Shown here: positions 37,201 through 46,383 of the stretch, piece after piece
How positions within the stretch are numbered: position 1 is the stretch's first letter
Layout: each line of letters opens with the position of its first letter
DNA from: Bacteroidales bacterium
GTDB lineage: Bacteria > Bacteroidota > Bacteroidia > Bacteroidales > UBA932
Direction of reading: 5' to 3'
Assembly: GCA_017476575.1 (NCBI GenBank)
Contig: JAFUZO010000078.1
Location: 1 to 64,000 of the forward strand
DNA: 64,000 nt
The notes under the pieces: model-generated
The model's input: the letters and a program-made list of their open reading frames with translations, nothing else
Databases searched by the model: none
Told to the model about the DNA's origin: nothing
Translations under genes and position numbers: made by a program

Positions 37201-37930
37201 GGCAGAGGTCCGCACCGGCGTGTTCCGCAACCTCGGTGCCGACGACATCCACCAGTCCATCGCCGAGATGAAGGCGCAGATCGACACCTGCCACATCCTC
37301 GCCCTTGCGGGCGGTTTCTCGGCCGGAGACGAGCCCGACGGAAGCGGCAAGTTCATCGCCAATGTCCTTGGCAACCGTGACATCGCCACGGCCGTCCATG
37401 CCCTTCTCGACCGCGGCGGCCTGATCCTCGGCATCTGCAACGGCTTCCAGGCCCTCGTCAAGAGCGGTCTCCTCCCCTACGGACGGCTGGGCATGGTGAC
37501 CCGCGAATCCCCCACCCTCTTCCGCAACGACATCAACCGCCACATCTCCCAGATGGTGACGACCCGGGTGTCCACGACGGCCTCGCCCTGGCTGGCGGGG
37601 ATGCGCCTCGGCGACCTCCACACCATCGCCGTGAGCCATGGGGAAGGCAAGTTCGTCGTCAGTGCGGAACTTGCCCGCACCCTGTTCGAACGGGGCCAGG
37701 TCGCCTTCCAGTATGTAGACCCTTCGGACGGCTCCGTCACGATGCAGTCCCCCTGCAACCCTAACGGTTCCTGCTATGCCATCGAAGGTATCATCAGTCC
37801 GACCGGCCAGATCCTCGGCAAGATGGGACACACCGAACGCTACGAGAGGGGTACCTTCAAGAACATCGGAGGCTGCCTGGAGCAGGCCCTCTTCGACAAT
37901 GCCGTGAAATACTTCCGACAGTCATGCTGA
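34205..37930 (+). CDS. purL: Phosphoribosylformylglycinamidine synthase, single-chain
   Basis: A 1,241-residue enzyme converting FGAR and glutamine to FGAM. It combines the synthetase halves with a C-terminal class I glutaminase (nucleophile Cys1078 in GICNGFQALV, after VFPGTNCDEDTA), so purQ and purS are not needed. Motifs include SDHCRHTTF, FKNETHNHPTEIEPFGGAATCLGG and LATTHVREIYHDGY. The N-terminus (YRIFVEKYPGFQVEA) resembles the large PurL seen in Clostridia rather than the Bacteroides form I remember, which may reflect an old transfer. The ATG at 34205 fits that N-terminus. It overlaps the short purC gene by seven bases. Confidence 0.96.
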   Translation: MKPYRIFVEKYPGFQVEAESLRNEFNENLSLGLRSLRLVNVYDLFGFTEELLEKCRYAVFGERVTDSVADACPLERKRYLAVEYIPGQFDQRASSAEDCIHLIDPSAEVQIRSSRLLIFDDDLSEEGLEAVRHYYINAVESRQKDLSRLSLPEKAEVKPVQVLDGFTALEDRDLAPFCRQWGLAMNTDDLRMVVDYFRKEGRNPTETELRILDTYWSDHCRHTTFTTHLDTVTVEPSFIQDDIRESLGRLEAIRVELGRTDKPLCLMELATIGARYLRRQGLLEDLEQSEENNACSIFVDVDVDGEPQRWLLQFKNETHNHPTEIEPFGGAATCLGGAIRDPLSGRAYVYQAMRVTGAGDILKSVADTLPGKLPQRVISRKAAAGYSSYGNQIGLATTHVREIYHDGYTAKRLEIGAVVGAVKAADVRRETPVEGDVILLLGGRTGRDGIGGATGSSKEHTGTSLETCGSEVQKGNPPEERQLQRLFRRPEVTRLIKKSNDFGAGGVSVAIGELAPGLDIYLDRVPTKYSGLNATELAISESQERMAVVVAAPDVETFRHYCHSENVEVTHVADVTGSGRMRLFKDGRLVADLTRAFIDSAGAVHHAAAAVQAVPDIDPFSIPVEGKDLAGRMAALMALPNVASQKGLVEMFDSTIGRSTVLMPYGGASLKTETQVSVQKLPVKGYTDTASIMAFGYNPFLTSWSPYHGAAYAVVEACAKVVAAGADYAAMRFSYQEYFERMTSDPHSWGRPLAALLGALKMQLDLGLPSIGGKDSMSGTFEDISVPPTLVAFGITTVKAQQVISPEFKHAGDRIYLVRHTPRPDRMPDTDRLKAGWTFVHQAIADKTVTAAFALGFGGIAEAVAKMAFGNGYGADIQLPEEGLFRYGYGSILVASERELDFDDALYLGRVTDRAELRINGETVALDALEKAWEGHYAKIYPPTAEAAHRELVTGVGTPHEKTLLRYPGAPVRHPVVYLPVFPGTNCDEDTAKAFRKAGAEVRTGVFRNLGADDIHQSIAEMKAQIDTCHILALAGGFSAGDEPDGSGKFIANVLGNRDIATAVHALLDRGGLILGICNGFQALVKSGLLPYGRLGMVTRESPTLFRNDINRHISQMVTTRVSTTASPWLAGMRLGDLHTIAVSHGEGKFVVSAELARTLFERGQVAFQYVDPSDGSVTMQSPCNPNGSCYAIEGIISPTGQILGKMGHTERYERGTFKNIGGCLEQALFDNAVKYFRQSC

Positions 37931-38652
37931 AAAGAAACCTCATTTCGGACGGCCTGCGCAAGCAGGTCTATGACACGGATGACCCGGATGTCGTGGTCAT
38001 CCATTTCAAGGACACCGTCACGGCCTATAACAATATCCGGAAGGCCGTGCTGGAAGGCAAGGGCGTGGTGAACAACGCCATCTCATCCCTGCTCTTCAGC
38101 TATCTCGCCGGAAAAGGCATCCGGACCCATTTCCTGTCGACGGACGGCGGACGCGAACAGATGTGCCGCCGGACAGCCGACATCCCCATCAAGATGGTAG
38201 TGCACAACTACGTTGCAGGCCCCCTGGCCCAGAAACTCGCCCTGCAGGAGGGCCTCAAGCCGCCGGCCGTGATCTACGACCTGATCTACAGCACAGACGG
38301 CATCGACGACCTGTTCATCAACGACTCCCAAGCCTTGGCCCTCGGCATCGCCGGAGCCGCCGACCTGGAGGTCATCTATGCGACGGCGCGGCGCATCAAC
38401 GACATCCTCACTCCCCTGTTCGCCCGGGCAGGACTCAAACTCGTGGACATGCAGCTTTCCTTCCGGCGCGACACCCGCGGCGAAATCATCCTCGCGGGCG
38501 AGATCAGCCCCGACACCTGCCGCATCTGGGATGCGGAGACGGACGAGAAACTGGACCGCGACCGCTTCCGCCACGACCTGGGCAAGATCGTGGCATCTTA
38601 CGAAAAGGTATATCAGAAACTCAGCGGCCTGATGGCCGCACAAGAAGCATAG
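37924..38652 (+). CDS. Divergent short-form PurC (SAICAR synthase-like) paralogue
   Basis: A 242-residue protein of the short bacterial PurC form, overlapping purL by seven bases and four bases before purM. It keeps [20 protein letters not shown] and DRFRHDLGK. Compared from memory with E. coli PurC, key positions differ: the GKAK nucleotide motif reads GLRK, the VVRNxAAGS motif reads VVHNYVAGP (Arg94 to His, Ser100 to Pro), and the DEFSPD acid is Gly (GEISPD). A canonical PurC of the longer Bacteroidetes type is encoded at 45337-46275. This copy may be inactive, regulatory or act on another substrate; I give no symbol for that reason. The intact frame and coupling argue against a pseudogene. 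Confidence 0.75.
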   Translation: MLKRNLISDGLRKQVYDTDDPDVVVIHFKDTVTAYNNIRKAVLEGKGVVNNAISSLLFSYLAGKGIRTHFLSTDGGREQMCRRTADIPIKMVVHNYVAGPLAQKLALQEGLKPPAVIYDLIYSTDGIDDLFINDSQALALGIAGAADLEVIYATARRINDILTPLFARAGLKLVDMQLSFRRDTRGEIILAGEISPDTCRIWDAETDEKLDRDRFRHDLGKIVASYEKVYQKLSGLMAAQEA

Positions 38653-38656
38653 CACT

Positions 38657-39682
38657 ATGGCAGCATCCTATGAAAAGGCAGGGGTGAACCTGGAGGCGGG
38701 CTACGAAGTCGTCCGCCGTATCAAGCAGCATGTCGCATCCACCGCCAGGACCGGGTCGATGGGAAACATCGGCTCGTTCGGCGGCATGTTCGACCTTTCC
38801 AGCCTCGGCATCCGGGAGCCGGTCCTGGTGAGCGGCACCGACGGGGTGGGCACCAAGCTCAAGATCGCCTTCGCGATGGACAAGCACGACACCATCGGCA
38901 TCGACGCCGTGGCAATGTGCGTCAACGACGTCCTCGCCCAGGGGGCCGAACCGCTCATCTTCCTGGACTATGTCGCCCTCGGGCACAACGTTCCGGAGAA
39001 AGTCGAGGCCATCGTGGCCGGCGTCGCCGAGGGATGCCGACAGGCCGGTTGCGCCCTTGTGGGCGGCGAGACGGCCGAAATGCCGGGCATGTACGCCGAC
39101 GGGGAATACGACATCGCGGGGTACACTACCGGTGTCGTAGAGAAATCCCGGCTTATCGACGGGTCCAAGGTCAAGGTCGGGGACGCGCTCGTGGGCATCG
39201 CCTCATCCGGTGTCCATTCCAACGGATTCAGTCTCGTCCGCAAGATCGTCGCCGACAGCGGCCACAGCTACCATGACCCGGTTCCGGAACTGGGCGGCGA
39301 AACGCTCGGTGCGGTCCTCCTGACACCGACCCGGATCTACGTCCGGCAGGTTCTCGATGTCATCCGCCGGTGCGATGTCCACGGCGTCGCCCACATCACG
39401 GGCGGCGGTTTCGACGAGAACATCCCCCGTATCCTGCACGAAGGGCAGGGCCTCGAAATCCGGGAGGGCAGCTGGGAGATCCTGCCCGTCTTCCGGGTCC
39501 TCGAAGCCTGGGGCGGCATCCCCCACCGCGAGATGTTCAACATCTTCAACATGGGCATCGGCATGGTCCTCGCCCTCGATGAAGCGGATGCGGCGCAGGC
39601 TATCGGCATCCTCGCCTCCCACGGCGAGAAGGCATCCGTCATCGGCCGGGTCATCGCGGAGCCGGGCGTCCATATCCAGTAA
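38657..39682 (+). CDS. purM: Phosphoribosylformylglycinamidine cyclo-ligase
   Basis: A 341-residue enzyme that closes the imidazole ring to form AIR. Conserved stretches include [61 protein letters not shown] and [14 protein letters not shown], with [13 protein letters not shown] in the C-terminal half. It is in the operon purE-purL-(purC-like)-purM-purH-purD, four bases after the upstream stop. Confidence 0.96.
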   Translation: MAASYEKAGVNLEAGYEVVRRIKQHVASTARTGSMGNIGSFGGMFDLSSLGIREPVLVSGTDGVGTKLKIAFAMDKHDTIGIDAVAMCVNDVLAQGAEPLIFLDYVALGHNVPEKVEAIVAGVAEGCRQAGCALVGGETAEMPGMYADGEYDIAGYTTGVVEKSRLIDGSKVKVGDALVGIASSGVHSNGFSLVRKIVADSGHSYHDPVPELGGETLGAVLLTPTRIYVRQVLDVIRRCDVHGVAHITGGGFDENIPRILHEGQGLEIREGSWEILPVFRVLEAWGGIPHREMFNIFNMGIGMVLALDEADAAQAIGILASHGEKASVIGRVIAEPGVHIQ

Positions 39683-39703
39683 ACCCCTAACACGTAGACA
39701 TAT

Positions 39704-41239
39704 ATGAAGAAAAGAGCACTCATCAGCGTCAGCGACAAGACCGGCTTGGTCCCGTTTGTCGAGGGTCTCGAACGCCTCGGCTGGGAGGTCATCGCCACCG
39801 GCGGCACGCAGAAACTCTTGGAGGCAAGCGGCATCCGCACCATCGGCATCAGCGAGATCACCGGTTTTCCGGAGATCTGCGACGGCCGCGTGAAGACCCT
39901 CCATCCCAAGGTACACGGCGCCCTCCTTGCCCGCCGGGATGTTCCCGCCCACATGGCCACCCTCGCCGAGAACGGCATCGAAACCATCGACCTCGTCTGT
40001 GTCAACCTCTATCCCTTCCGGAAGACCATCGCGCAGGAAGGCGTCACGATGGAGGATGCCGTCGAGAACATCGATATCGGCGGCCCCAGCATGCTGCGCA
40101 GCGCCGCCAAGAACTGGAACGCCGTCACCGTCGTCTGCGACCCCGCCGATTACGACCGCATCCTGGACGAAATCGCCCGCGAGGGCGGCACGTCGCCCAA
40201 GACCCGGCTCGAGCTCAGCGCCAAAGCCTACACCCACACCGCCGAATACGACATGTGCATTGCCACCTACATGCGCGGGCAGGCCGGCCTGACCCGGAAA
40301 CTCTTCTTGGAGTATGACCACAAGCAGCCGCTCCGCTATGGCGAAAACCCCCACCAGGGCGCGGAGTTCTACGCGGAGTGCACCCCCCGTCCGTACGCCC
40401 TCCCCTTCGCCCGGCAGATCCAGGGCAAGGAGCTGTCCTACAACAATATCCAGGATGCCAATGCCGCTCTGAACGTCCTGCGGGACTTCTCCGAGCCGTT
40501 CTGCGTCGTCCTCAAGCACATGAATCCCTGCGGTGCGGCCGTCGGAAAGGACATCGAAGAGGCCTGGCAGGCCGCCTATGAGGCGGACAAGGTGAGCATC
40601 TACGGCGGCATCGTAGCGGTCAACCGCGAGCTCACCGCCCAGGTCGCGGCCGGCATGAAGCCCATCTTCCTCGAAATCGTCATCGCCCCGTCCTTCAGTC
40701 CCGAGGCGCTGGAAATCCTTTCTTCCAAGAAGAATCTCCGTGTCCTGGAAGTCGACATGACCCCGGAGACCGTGACACCGACCCAGTATGTCGGGGTCAA
40801 CGGCGGCCTCCTCGTCCAGCAGCTCGATACCAAGGTCGAAAACGTCACGCCGGAGATGTGCGTCACGGCCGTCAAGCCCGACGCCGCCCAGCTCCCGGAC
40901 CTCGACTTCGGCTGGAAGATCGTCAAACACATCAAGTCCAACGCCATCGCCGTCGTCCGGGACGGACATACCATCGGTGTCGGTGCCGGGCAGACCAACC
41001 GGGTCGGCTCCGCCGAAATCGCCCTCGAGCAGGCAAAGTCCGCCGGCTTCACCGAAGGGCTCGTCCTCGCCTCCGACGGCTTCCTGCCGTTCGACGACAC
41101 CGTCGCCCTTGCCGCCCGCTACGGCGTGACGGCCATCGTCCAGCCGGGCGGCAGCATCCGGGACGCCGACGCCATCGCGAAGGCCGACGAACTCGGCATC
41201 ACCATGCTTTTCACCGGCATCCGCCATTTCAAACACTGA
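39704..41239 (+). CDS. purH: Bifunctional AICAR formyltransferase/IMP cyclohydrolase
   Basis: A 511-residue enzyme for the last two steps to IMP. The N-terminal cyclohydrolase domain shows ALISVSDKTGLVPFVEGL, ATGGTQKLLE and VKTLHPKVHGALLARRD; the C-terminal transformylase has LRYGENPHQGAEFY, LKHMNPCGAAVG and VGAGQTNRVGSAEIALEQA. Unlike PurT it depends on formyl-tetrahydrofolate, so the cell needs both formate and folate-bound carbon for purines. It follows purM after 21 bases and precedes purD by three. Confidence 0.96.
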   Translation: MKKRALISVSDKTGLVPFVEGLERLGWEVIATGGTQKLLEASGIRTIGISEITGFPEICDGRVKTLHPKVHGALLARRDVPAHMATLAENGIETIDLVCVNLYPFRKTIAQEGVTMEDAVENIDIGGPSMLRSAAKNWNAVTVVCDPADYDRILDEIAREGGTSPKTRLELSAKAYTHTAEYDMCIATYMRGQAGLTRKLFLEYDHKQPLRYGENPHQGAEFYAECTPRPYALPFARQIQGKELSYNNIQDANAALNVLRDFSEPFCVVLKHMNPCGAAVGKDIEEAWQAAYEADKVSIYGGIVAVNRELTAQVAAGMKPIFLEIVIAPSFSPEALEILSSKKNLRVLEVDMTPETVTPTQYVGVNGGLLVQQLDTKVENVTPEMCVTAVKPDAAQLPDLDFGWKIVKHIKSNAIAVVRDGHTIGVGAGQTNRVGSAEIALEQAKSAGFTEGLVLASDGFLPFDDTVALAARYGVTAIVQPGGSIRDADAIAKADELGITMLFTGIRHFKH

Positions 41240-41242
41240 AAC

Positions 41243-42514
41243 ATGGGTGACAAGAAGGTACTGGTTGTAGGGGGAGGCGGACGCGAACACGCCATTGTGG
41301 ACGCGCTCGCCCGTTCTCCCCAAGTCGGCACCATCTGGTGCGCTCCGGGCAATGCCGGCATCGCCCGGGAGGCGACCTGCGTCCCGATCAAGGACACGGA
41401 CGTGGAGGCCCTGAAGGCCTTCGCCCTCGAAAACGGGGTGGACCTGACCGTCGTGGGGCCGGAAGCCGCCCTCGCCGTCGGCATCGTGGATACGTTCCGT
41501 GCCGCCGGGCTCCACATCTTCGGCCATACGAAGGCCGCGACCCGCATCGAGAGCAGCAAGGAGTTCGCCAAGAAGTTGATGCAGCGGCATGGCATCCCGA
41601 CCGCAGACTACCGCAGTTTCACCGAATATGACGAGGCCCGCCGCTATGTCGCGGCCCGTCCGCTGCCCGCCGTCCTCAAATACGACGGGCTGGCCGCCGG
41701 GAAGGGCGTGGTCGTCGCCGGAACCCTCGCCGAGGCGGACGAGGCTCTGCGCAGCATGCTGTTGGACGAAGCCTACGGCACGGGCAAGGTCGTCGTCGAA
41801 GATTTCCTCACCGGGCCGGAGTTCTCCTTCATGGCTTTCGTGGACGGTACCCGGGTCTACCCGATGCCGTGCGCCCAGGACCACAAGCGGGCCTTCGACG
41901 GCGACAAAGGGCCCAACACCGGCGGGATGGGTGCCTACACCGGCCTCCCCTTCCTTACGGAGGAAGACCGGGAGTCCGCCTTCCGACAAATCCTCTGCAA
42001 GGCGGCCGAGGCGATGGCTGAAGAAGGCTGTCCGTTGTCGGGCGTCCTGTACGGCGGCCTGATGAAGACCCCGCAGGGCATCCGGGTCATCGAGTTCAAC
42101 GCCCGTTTCGGCGACCCCGAAACGGAGGTGGTGCTGCCGTTGCTGGAGAGCGATATCTACCCACTGCTCGAAGCAGTCGCCGACCATCGCCCCGCCCCGG
42201 AACCGGTCTGGTCCGACCAGGTGACCCTCGGAATCGTGCTGGCCTCCAAAGGCTACCCCGGCTCATACGAGAAAGGATTTCCCATCGACGGGCTCGACAC
42301 GGTCGATGCGAAAATCTACCACATGGGAACCAGGTGCGACAGCGGTCGTCTCGTCACCGCCGGGGGCCGGGTGCTCATGGTCGTCTGCGAGGGGACGGAA
42401 ATCGCAAAGACCCGGGACCGTGCCTACCGTGAGGCCGCCCGGATCTCCTGTGAAAACCTGTTCTATCGCAATGACATCGCCCATCAGGCGATACCCACGC
42501 GGGAGAAGATGTAG
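41243..42514 (+). CDS. purD: Phosphoribosylamine-glycine ligase (GAR synthetase)
   Basis: A 423-residue ATP-grasp enzyme joining phosphoribosylamine to glycine. It shows [13 protein letters not shown] at the N-terminus, [24 protein letters not shown] in the ATP-grasp and [37 protein letters not shown] in the metal site. It is the last gene of the rightward purine operon. Its final 31 bases overlap the 3' end of purB on the opposite strand. Confidence 0.96.
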   Translation: MGDKKVLVVGGGGREHAIVDALARSPQVGTIWCAPGNAGIAREATCVPIKDTDVEALKAFALENGVDLTVVGPEAALAVGIVDTFRAAGLHIFGHTKAATRIESSKEFAKKLMQRHGIPTADYRSFTEYDEARRYVAARPLPAVLKYDGLAAGKGVVVAGTLAEADEALRSMLLDEAYGTGKVVVEDFLTGPEFSFMAFVDGTRVYPMPCAQDHKRAFDGDKGPNTGGMGAYTGLPFLTEEDRESAFRQILCKAAEAMAEEGCPLSGVLYGGLMKTPQGIRVIEFNARFGDPETEVVLPLLESDIYPLLEAVADHRPAPEPVWSDQVTLGIVLASKGYPGSYEKGFPIDGLDTVDAKIYHMGTRCDSGRLVTAGGRVLMVVCEGTEIAKTRDRAYREAARISCENLFYRNDIAHQAIPTREKM

Positions 42515-43779
42515 TCCACGTTCTTGAAATAATAGTCCAGCGTAAAGCAGGCTCGCAGCTCCTCTCCGGAGAGATTCGACATCACCGTCGGGTCGTCGGA
42601 GAGGAGCTTCTGGTAGTCAAGTCCGTTACTCCAGGCTTGCATGGCCAGGGGCTGCACGGTATCGTAGGCGGTCTCCCGCGAGAGGCCCTTGCCGATGAGG
42701 GCATTCATGACCCGCTGGGCGAAGATAACCCCGTGGGTACAGTAGATGTTCTTGAGCATGTTCTCCGGATAGACGGTCAGGTTCTCGAGGATGCCGCGGA
42801 ACCGGGTGAGCATGTAGTCGAGGAGTTCGGTCGCATCCGGGAGGATGATGCGTTCGGTGCTGGAGTGGGAGATATCGCGCTCGTGCCACAGGGCGACGTT
42901 CTCGCAGGAGGTCGCCATGTAGCCGCGCATGACACGGGCGCAGCCGCAGATATTCTCGCTGGAGATGGGATTGCGCTTGTGCGGCATGGCGCTGGATCCC
43001 TTCTGGCCTTTCCGGAAGGCTTCCTCCGCTTCCCGCACCTCGGTCCGCTGGAGGCTCCGCACCTCCATCGCCATCTGCTCCAGAGTGGAGGCGATGACAG
43101 CGAGGGTGGACATATACCAGGCATGACGGTCGCGCTGGAGGACCTGGGTGGAGATGTCCGCACTCTCGATGCCGAGCTTGCCGCAGACATAGTCCTGGAT
43201 GAAGGGCGGAATATTGGCGAAGTTGCCGACGGCCCCGCTCATTTTGCCGGCCTCGACACCCTTGGCAGCCTGGCGGAACCGCTCGATGTTGCGTTTCATC
43301 TCGGCATACCACAGCGCCCACTTCAGGCCGAAACTGGTGATGTCGGCGTGGATGCCGTGGGTACGGCCGATGCAGGGGGTGTCCTTGAACTCGAGGGCAC
43401 GGCGGCGCAGCACGTCGAGGAAGCCTTCCATGTCCTTCATGAGGATGGCATCGGCCTGCTTGAGCAGATAGCCGTTGGCCGTATCGACCACGTCGGTGGA
43501 GGTGAGGCCGTAATGGACCCATTTCCGCTCCTCGCCGAGGCTTTCGCTGACGGCGCGGGTGAAAGCGACGACGTCGTGGCGGGTCTGTTCCTCGATTTCT
43601 TTGATGCGCTCGACGCTGAAGCGGGCGTCGCGGCGGATCTTGTCCACGTCTTCGCGCGGGATGACGCCGAGTTCGCTCCAGGCTTCGCAGGAGAGGGTCT
43701 CGACCTCCAGGTAGGCGGCGAACTTGTTCTCTTCTGTCCAGATGGCCCGCATGCAGGGCCGGGAATACCGTTCAATCAT
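42484..43779 (-). CDS. purB: Adenylosuccinate lyase
   Basis: A 431-residue fumarase-superfamily enzyme that acts twice, on SAICAR and on adenylosuccinate. The N-terminus [19 protein letters not shown], the motif [13 protein letters not shown], the catalytic [13 protein letters not shown] and the signature loop [17 protein letters not shown] are all present. The ATG at 43779 is preferred to a TTG nine bases upstream, since the family begins at this methionine. It lies on the minus strand 54 bases after purF and converges with purD, overlapping it by 31 bases. Confidence 0.96.
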   Translation of the reverse strand: MIERYSRPCMRAIWTEENKFAAYLEVETLSCEAWSELGVIPREDVDKIRRDARFSVERIKEIEEQTRHDVVAFTRAVSESLGEERKWVHYGLTSTDVVDTANGYLLKQADAILMKDMEGFLDVLRRRALEFKDTPCIGRTHGIHADITSFGLKWALWYAEMKRNIERFRQAAKGVEAGKMSGAVGNFANIPPFIQDYVCGKLGIESADISTQVLQRDRHAWYMSTLAVIASTLEQMAMEVRSLQRTEVREAEEAFRKGQKGSSAMPHKRNPISSENICGCARVMRGYMATSCENVALWHERDISHSSTERIILPDATELLDYMLTRFRGILENLTVYPENMLKNIYCTHGVIFAQRVMNALIGKGLSRETAYDTVQPLAMQAWSNGLDYQKLLSDDPTVMSNLSGEELRACFTLDYYFKNVDYIFSRVGIA

Positions 43780-43833
43780 GGTTTTCAAGGTTTCTGTAAA
43801 AAATGGCCTGCCTCATTTTTTAGATAAGGTTTA

Positions 43834-45207
43834 TCAATATAATGCAGTCGGATAATCTCCGGTGAAACAGGCGAAGCACATGTCGCTGCGGCAGGGGGCC
43901 GAGGCGAGGGTGTCCTCTTTGCTGAGGAAGAAGAGGGAGTCGGCGCCGATGAGTTGCCGGACCTCTTCGACGCTCCGCCGGGCGCTGATGAGTTCGTCGT
44001 AGCAGGAGATGTCGACCCCGTAGTAGCAAGGATGGGTGATGGGCGGGCTGGCAATGCGCACATGCACCTCGGTGGCACCGGCCTCCCGGAGCATGCTGAC
44101 AATCTTGCGGGAGGTCGTTCCCCGGACGATGGAATCGTCGATGAGCACGATGCGCCTGCCCGAGACGATGCTCCGCACGGCCGAGAGTTTCATCTTCACA
44201 CCCAGTTCGCGCATCTCCTGCGAAGGTTGGATGAAGGTGCGTCCGACGTACTTGCTCTTGACCAGACCCATCTCGTAGGGCAGACCGCTCTCCTCGGCAT
44301 AGCCCGAGGCCGCGCTCAGGCTGGAGTCCGGGACTCCGACGACGATATCGGCCTCGACCGGCGCGACCCGGAAGAGCCGCCGGCCCGTTTCCTTGCGGAA
44401 AGCATGCACATTGCAGCCCTCGATGTCGCTGTCCGGGCGCGAGAAGTAGATATACTCCATCGCACACATCTTGTTGCGACGGAAACGCGAGTAGGTGTTG
44501 CTGCGGAGTCCGTGGGCATCGATGCAGATGACTTCACCCGGGTCCACATCCCGGAGGAAGGTGGCGCCGGTCGCCTCCAGGGCGCAAGTCTCGCTGGCGA
44601 CCACATAGCTGTCCCCCCGCCGCCCGATGACAAGCGGACGCAGGCCGTATTTGTCGCGGCAGGCATAGATGCGGTTCTTGGTCATGATGAGGAAGGCGAA
44701 GGCGCCCTCCAACATGTTCAGGGCCTCGAGGATGGCCGTGATGCGAGGCTCGTTGCCCCTCTTCGTAACCAGATGGGCGAGAATTTCACTGTCCGAGGTG
44801 GAGTGGAAGAGGCTGCCCTTGCGTTCCAGGAAGTCCGTCAGCTGGCGGGCGTTGGTGATGTTGCCGTTGTGCGCCAAGGCAAAGTCGCCGGAGTAGTGGC
44901 GGAAATAGAACGGCTGGACATTGTCGAGTCCGCCGCCGCCGTGGGTGGAATAGCGGACATGGCCGATGGCGCAGCTGCCCGGGCACGACCGCAGGTTCTC
45001 GTCCTTGAACACTTCGGTCACCAGACCGAGGCCCTTGTAGCGGTGGAAAGCGCCGTCGTCTCCGACAGTCACGATTCCGCAACCTTCCTGCCCCCGATGC
45101 TGGAGGCTGTGCAGGCCATAATAAGAGATCCGGGCCGCATCGGCGACATGCCAGGCTCCGAAAACGCCGCACTCTTCGTGCAAGCCTCTGAATTCCAGGT
45201 CTTCCAT
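43834..45207 (-). CDS. purF: Amidophosphoribosyltransferase, Fe-S and propeptide type
   Basis: A 457-residue enzyme for the committed purine step, making phosphoribosylamine from PRPP and glutamine. It is the B. subtilis type: nucleophile Cys13 follows a 12-residue propeptide (GLHEECGVFG), and four cysteines that match the 4Fe-4S ligands are visible (CAMEY, HPCYYG and CFAC). Such enzymes are oxygen-sensitive. The PRPP motif VVLIDDSIVRGTTS appears as IVLIDDSIVRGTTS. The start at 45207 is set by the propeptide length and an AGAAGGA ribosome binding site; upstream codons overlap the promoter. Confidence 0.96.
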   Translation of the reverse strand: MEDLEFRGLHEECGVFGAWHVADAARISYYGLHSLQHRGQEGCGIVTVGDDGAFHRYKGLGLVTEVFKDENLRSCPGSCAIGHVRYSTHGGGGLDNVQPFYFRHYSGDFALAHNGNITNARQLTDFLERKGSLFHSTSDSEILAHLVTKRGNEPRITAILEALNMLEGAFAFLIMTKNRIYACRDKYGLRPLVIGRRGDSYVVASETCALEATGATFLRDVDPGEVICIDAHGLRSNTYSRFRRNKMCAMEYIYFSRPDSDIEGCNVHAFRKETGRRLFRVAPVEADIVVGVPDSSLSAASGYAEESGLPYEMGLVKSKYVGRTFIQPSQEMRELGVKMKLSAVRSIVSGRRIVLIDDSIVRGTTSRKIVSMLREAGATEVHVRIASPPITHPCYYGVDISCYDELISARRSVEEVRQLIGADSLFFLSKEDTLASAPCRSDMCFACFTGDYPTALY

Positions 45208-45228
45208 TTCCTTCTTCGTAAGAAAGTA

Positions 45229-45236
45229 CAAATTTA
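45229..45236 (-). promoter_or_regulatory. purF -7 promoter box (TAAATTTG)
   Basis: On the minus strand, exact TAnnTTTG match 21 bases before the purF ATG at 45207. It probably drives purF and purB. Confidence 0.5.
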
Positions 45237-45270
45237 CACAAAATAAACTGAAAATAATCATGGAAAGCCC

Positions 45271-45301
45271 TTGCCAGTTTCATCGATTATGAGTAACTTT
45301 A
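45271..45301 (+). promoter_or_regulatory. Candidate promoter of canonical purC: TTG and TAACTTTA
   Basis: TTG at 45271-45273, a 20-base spacer and TAACTTTA at 45294-45301 (one mismatch to TAnnTTTG). It lies 35 bases before the purC ATG and is divergent from the purF promoter. Confidence 0.45.
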
Positions 45302-45336
45302 GAAGTTTTTTGGAACACTCATTCAGTTAGTAGTAT

Positions 45337-46275
45337 ATGAACGCTATCCTCAACACCGATTTCCATCTCGAAGGGCAAAGGGGAAAGTACACGGGAAAGG
45401 TCCGCGACGTCTATGACATCGACGGGAAATTCCTCGTGATGGTCGTCACCGACCGCATCTCCGCCTTCGACGTGGTGCTTCCCGAGGGAATCCCCTACAA
45501 GGGACAGGTCCTCAACCGTATCGCCGCCCGGAACCTCGACGCCACCCGGGACATCCTTCCCAACTGGAAGCTCGCCGTCCCGGACCCGGCCGTCACCGTC
45601 GGTCTACGCTGCGAGCCGTTCAAGGTCGAGATGGTCGTGCGCGGCTACCTCGCCGGCCATGCCTGGCGGGAATACCGGGACGGCAAGCGTACCCTCTGCG
45701 GGGTCGCCCTTCCCGACGGCCTGGTCGAAAACCAGCGTCTCCCCCATCCCGTCATCACCCCGACCACCAAGGCGGCGGAGGGGCACGACGAGGACATCAG
45801 CCGCGAAGAAATCATCGCCCAGGGGATCGTCTCTGCAGAAGATTATGCCGAACTGGAGCGGTACACCCTCGCCTTGTTCGAGCGTGGCACCTCGCTGGCC
45901 GCGGAGCGCGGGCTCATCCTCGTGGACACCAAGTACGAATTCGGCAAGCGGGACGGAATCATCTACCTCATGGACGAAATCCATACGCCCGACTCCTCCC
46001 GCTACTTCTATGCGGAGGGCTATGCCGAGCGGCTCGCCCGGGGTGAACACCAGAAGCAACTCTCCAAGGAGTTCGTCCGCGAATGGCTGATGGCCGGCGG
46101 CTTCCAGGGCAAGGAGGGCCAGCAGGTTCCCCCCATGACCCCGGAGGTCGTCAACCGCATCTCGGACCGGTATATCGAACTGTACGAACAACTTACGGGC
46201 GAGCCATTCGACCGTATCCCTTCCTCCCCCGGACAGATGGAAGCCCATGTGTCCGCCTGTCTTGCAACCTTATAA
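45337..46275 (+). CDS. purC: SAICAR synthase, canonical Bacteroidetes-type PurC
   Basis: A 312-residue enzyme that joins CAIR and aspartate. The nucleotide and substrate motifs are intact: [53 protein letters not shown] (substrate-binding Arg present), [27 protein letters not shown] and [13 protein letters not shown]. This longer form resembles the Bacteroides and eukaryotic enzymes. It is probably the working PurC of the cell, in contrast to the short divergent paralogue at 37924-38652. It is divergent from purF and upstream of purA. Confidence 0.96.
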   Translation: MNAILNTDFHLEGQRGKYTGKVRDVYDIDGKFLVMVVTDRISAFDVVLPEGIPYKGQVLNRIAARNLDATRDILPNWKLAVPDPAVTVGLRCEPFKVEMVVRGYLAGHAWREYRDGKRTLCGVALPDGLVENQRLPHPVITPTTKAAEGHDEDISREEIIAQGIVSAEDYAELERYTLALFERGTSLAAERGLILVDTKYEFGKRDGIIYLMDEIHTPDSSRYFYAEGYAERLARGEHQKQLSKEFVREWLMAGGFQGKEGQQVPPMTPEVVNRISDRYIELYEQLTGEPFDRIPSSPGQMEAHVSACLATL

Positions 46276-46383
46276 TTGAACATGGAAAGATAGGCGGACG
46301 GTTTTGCGGACAGGGCCCGGAACAGGGTCGCAAAGCGACAGGATGCAAAATCCCCGGTTATCTTTCACCCTAGCATAAAACGT

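Noticed and set aside
43780..43788. TTG start of purB at 43788
   Set aside because: The family N-terminus begins at the ATG at 43779 and the TTG adds three non-conserved residues.
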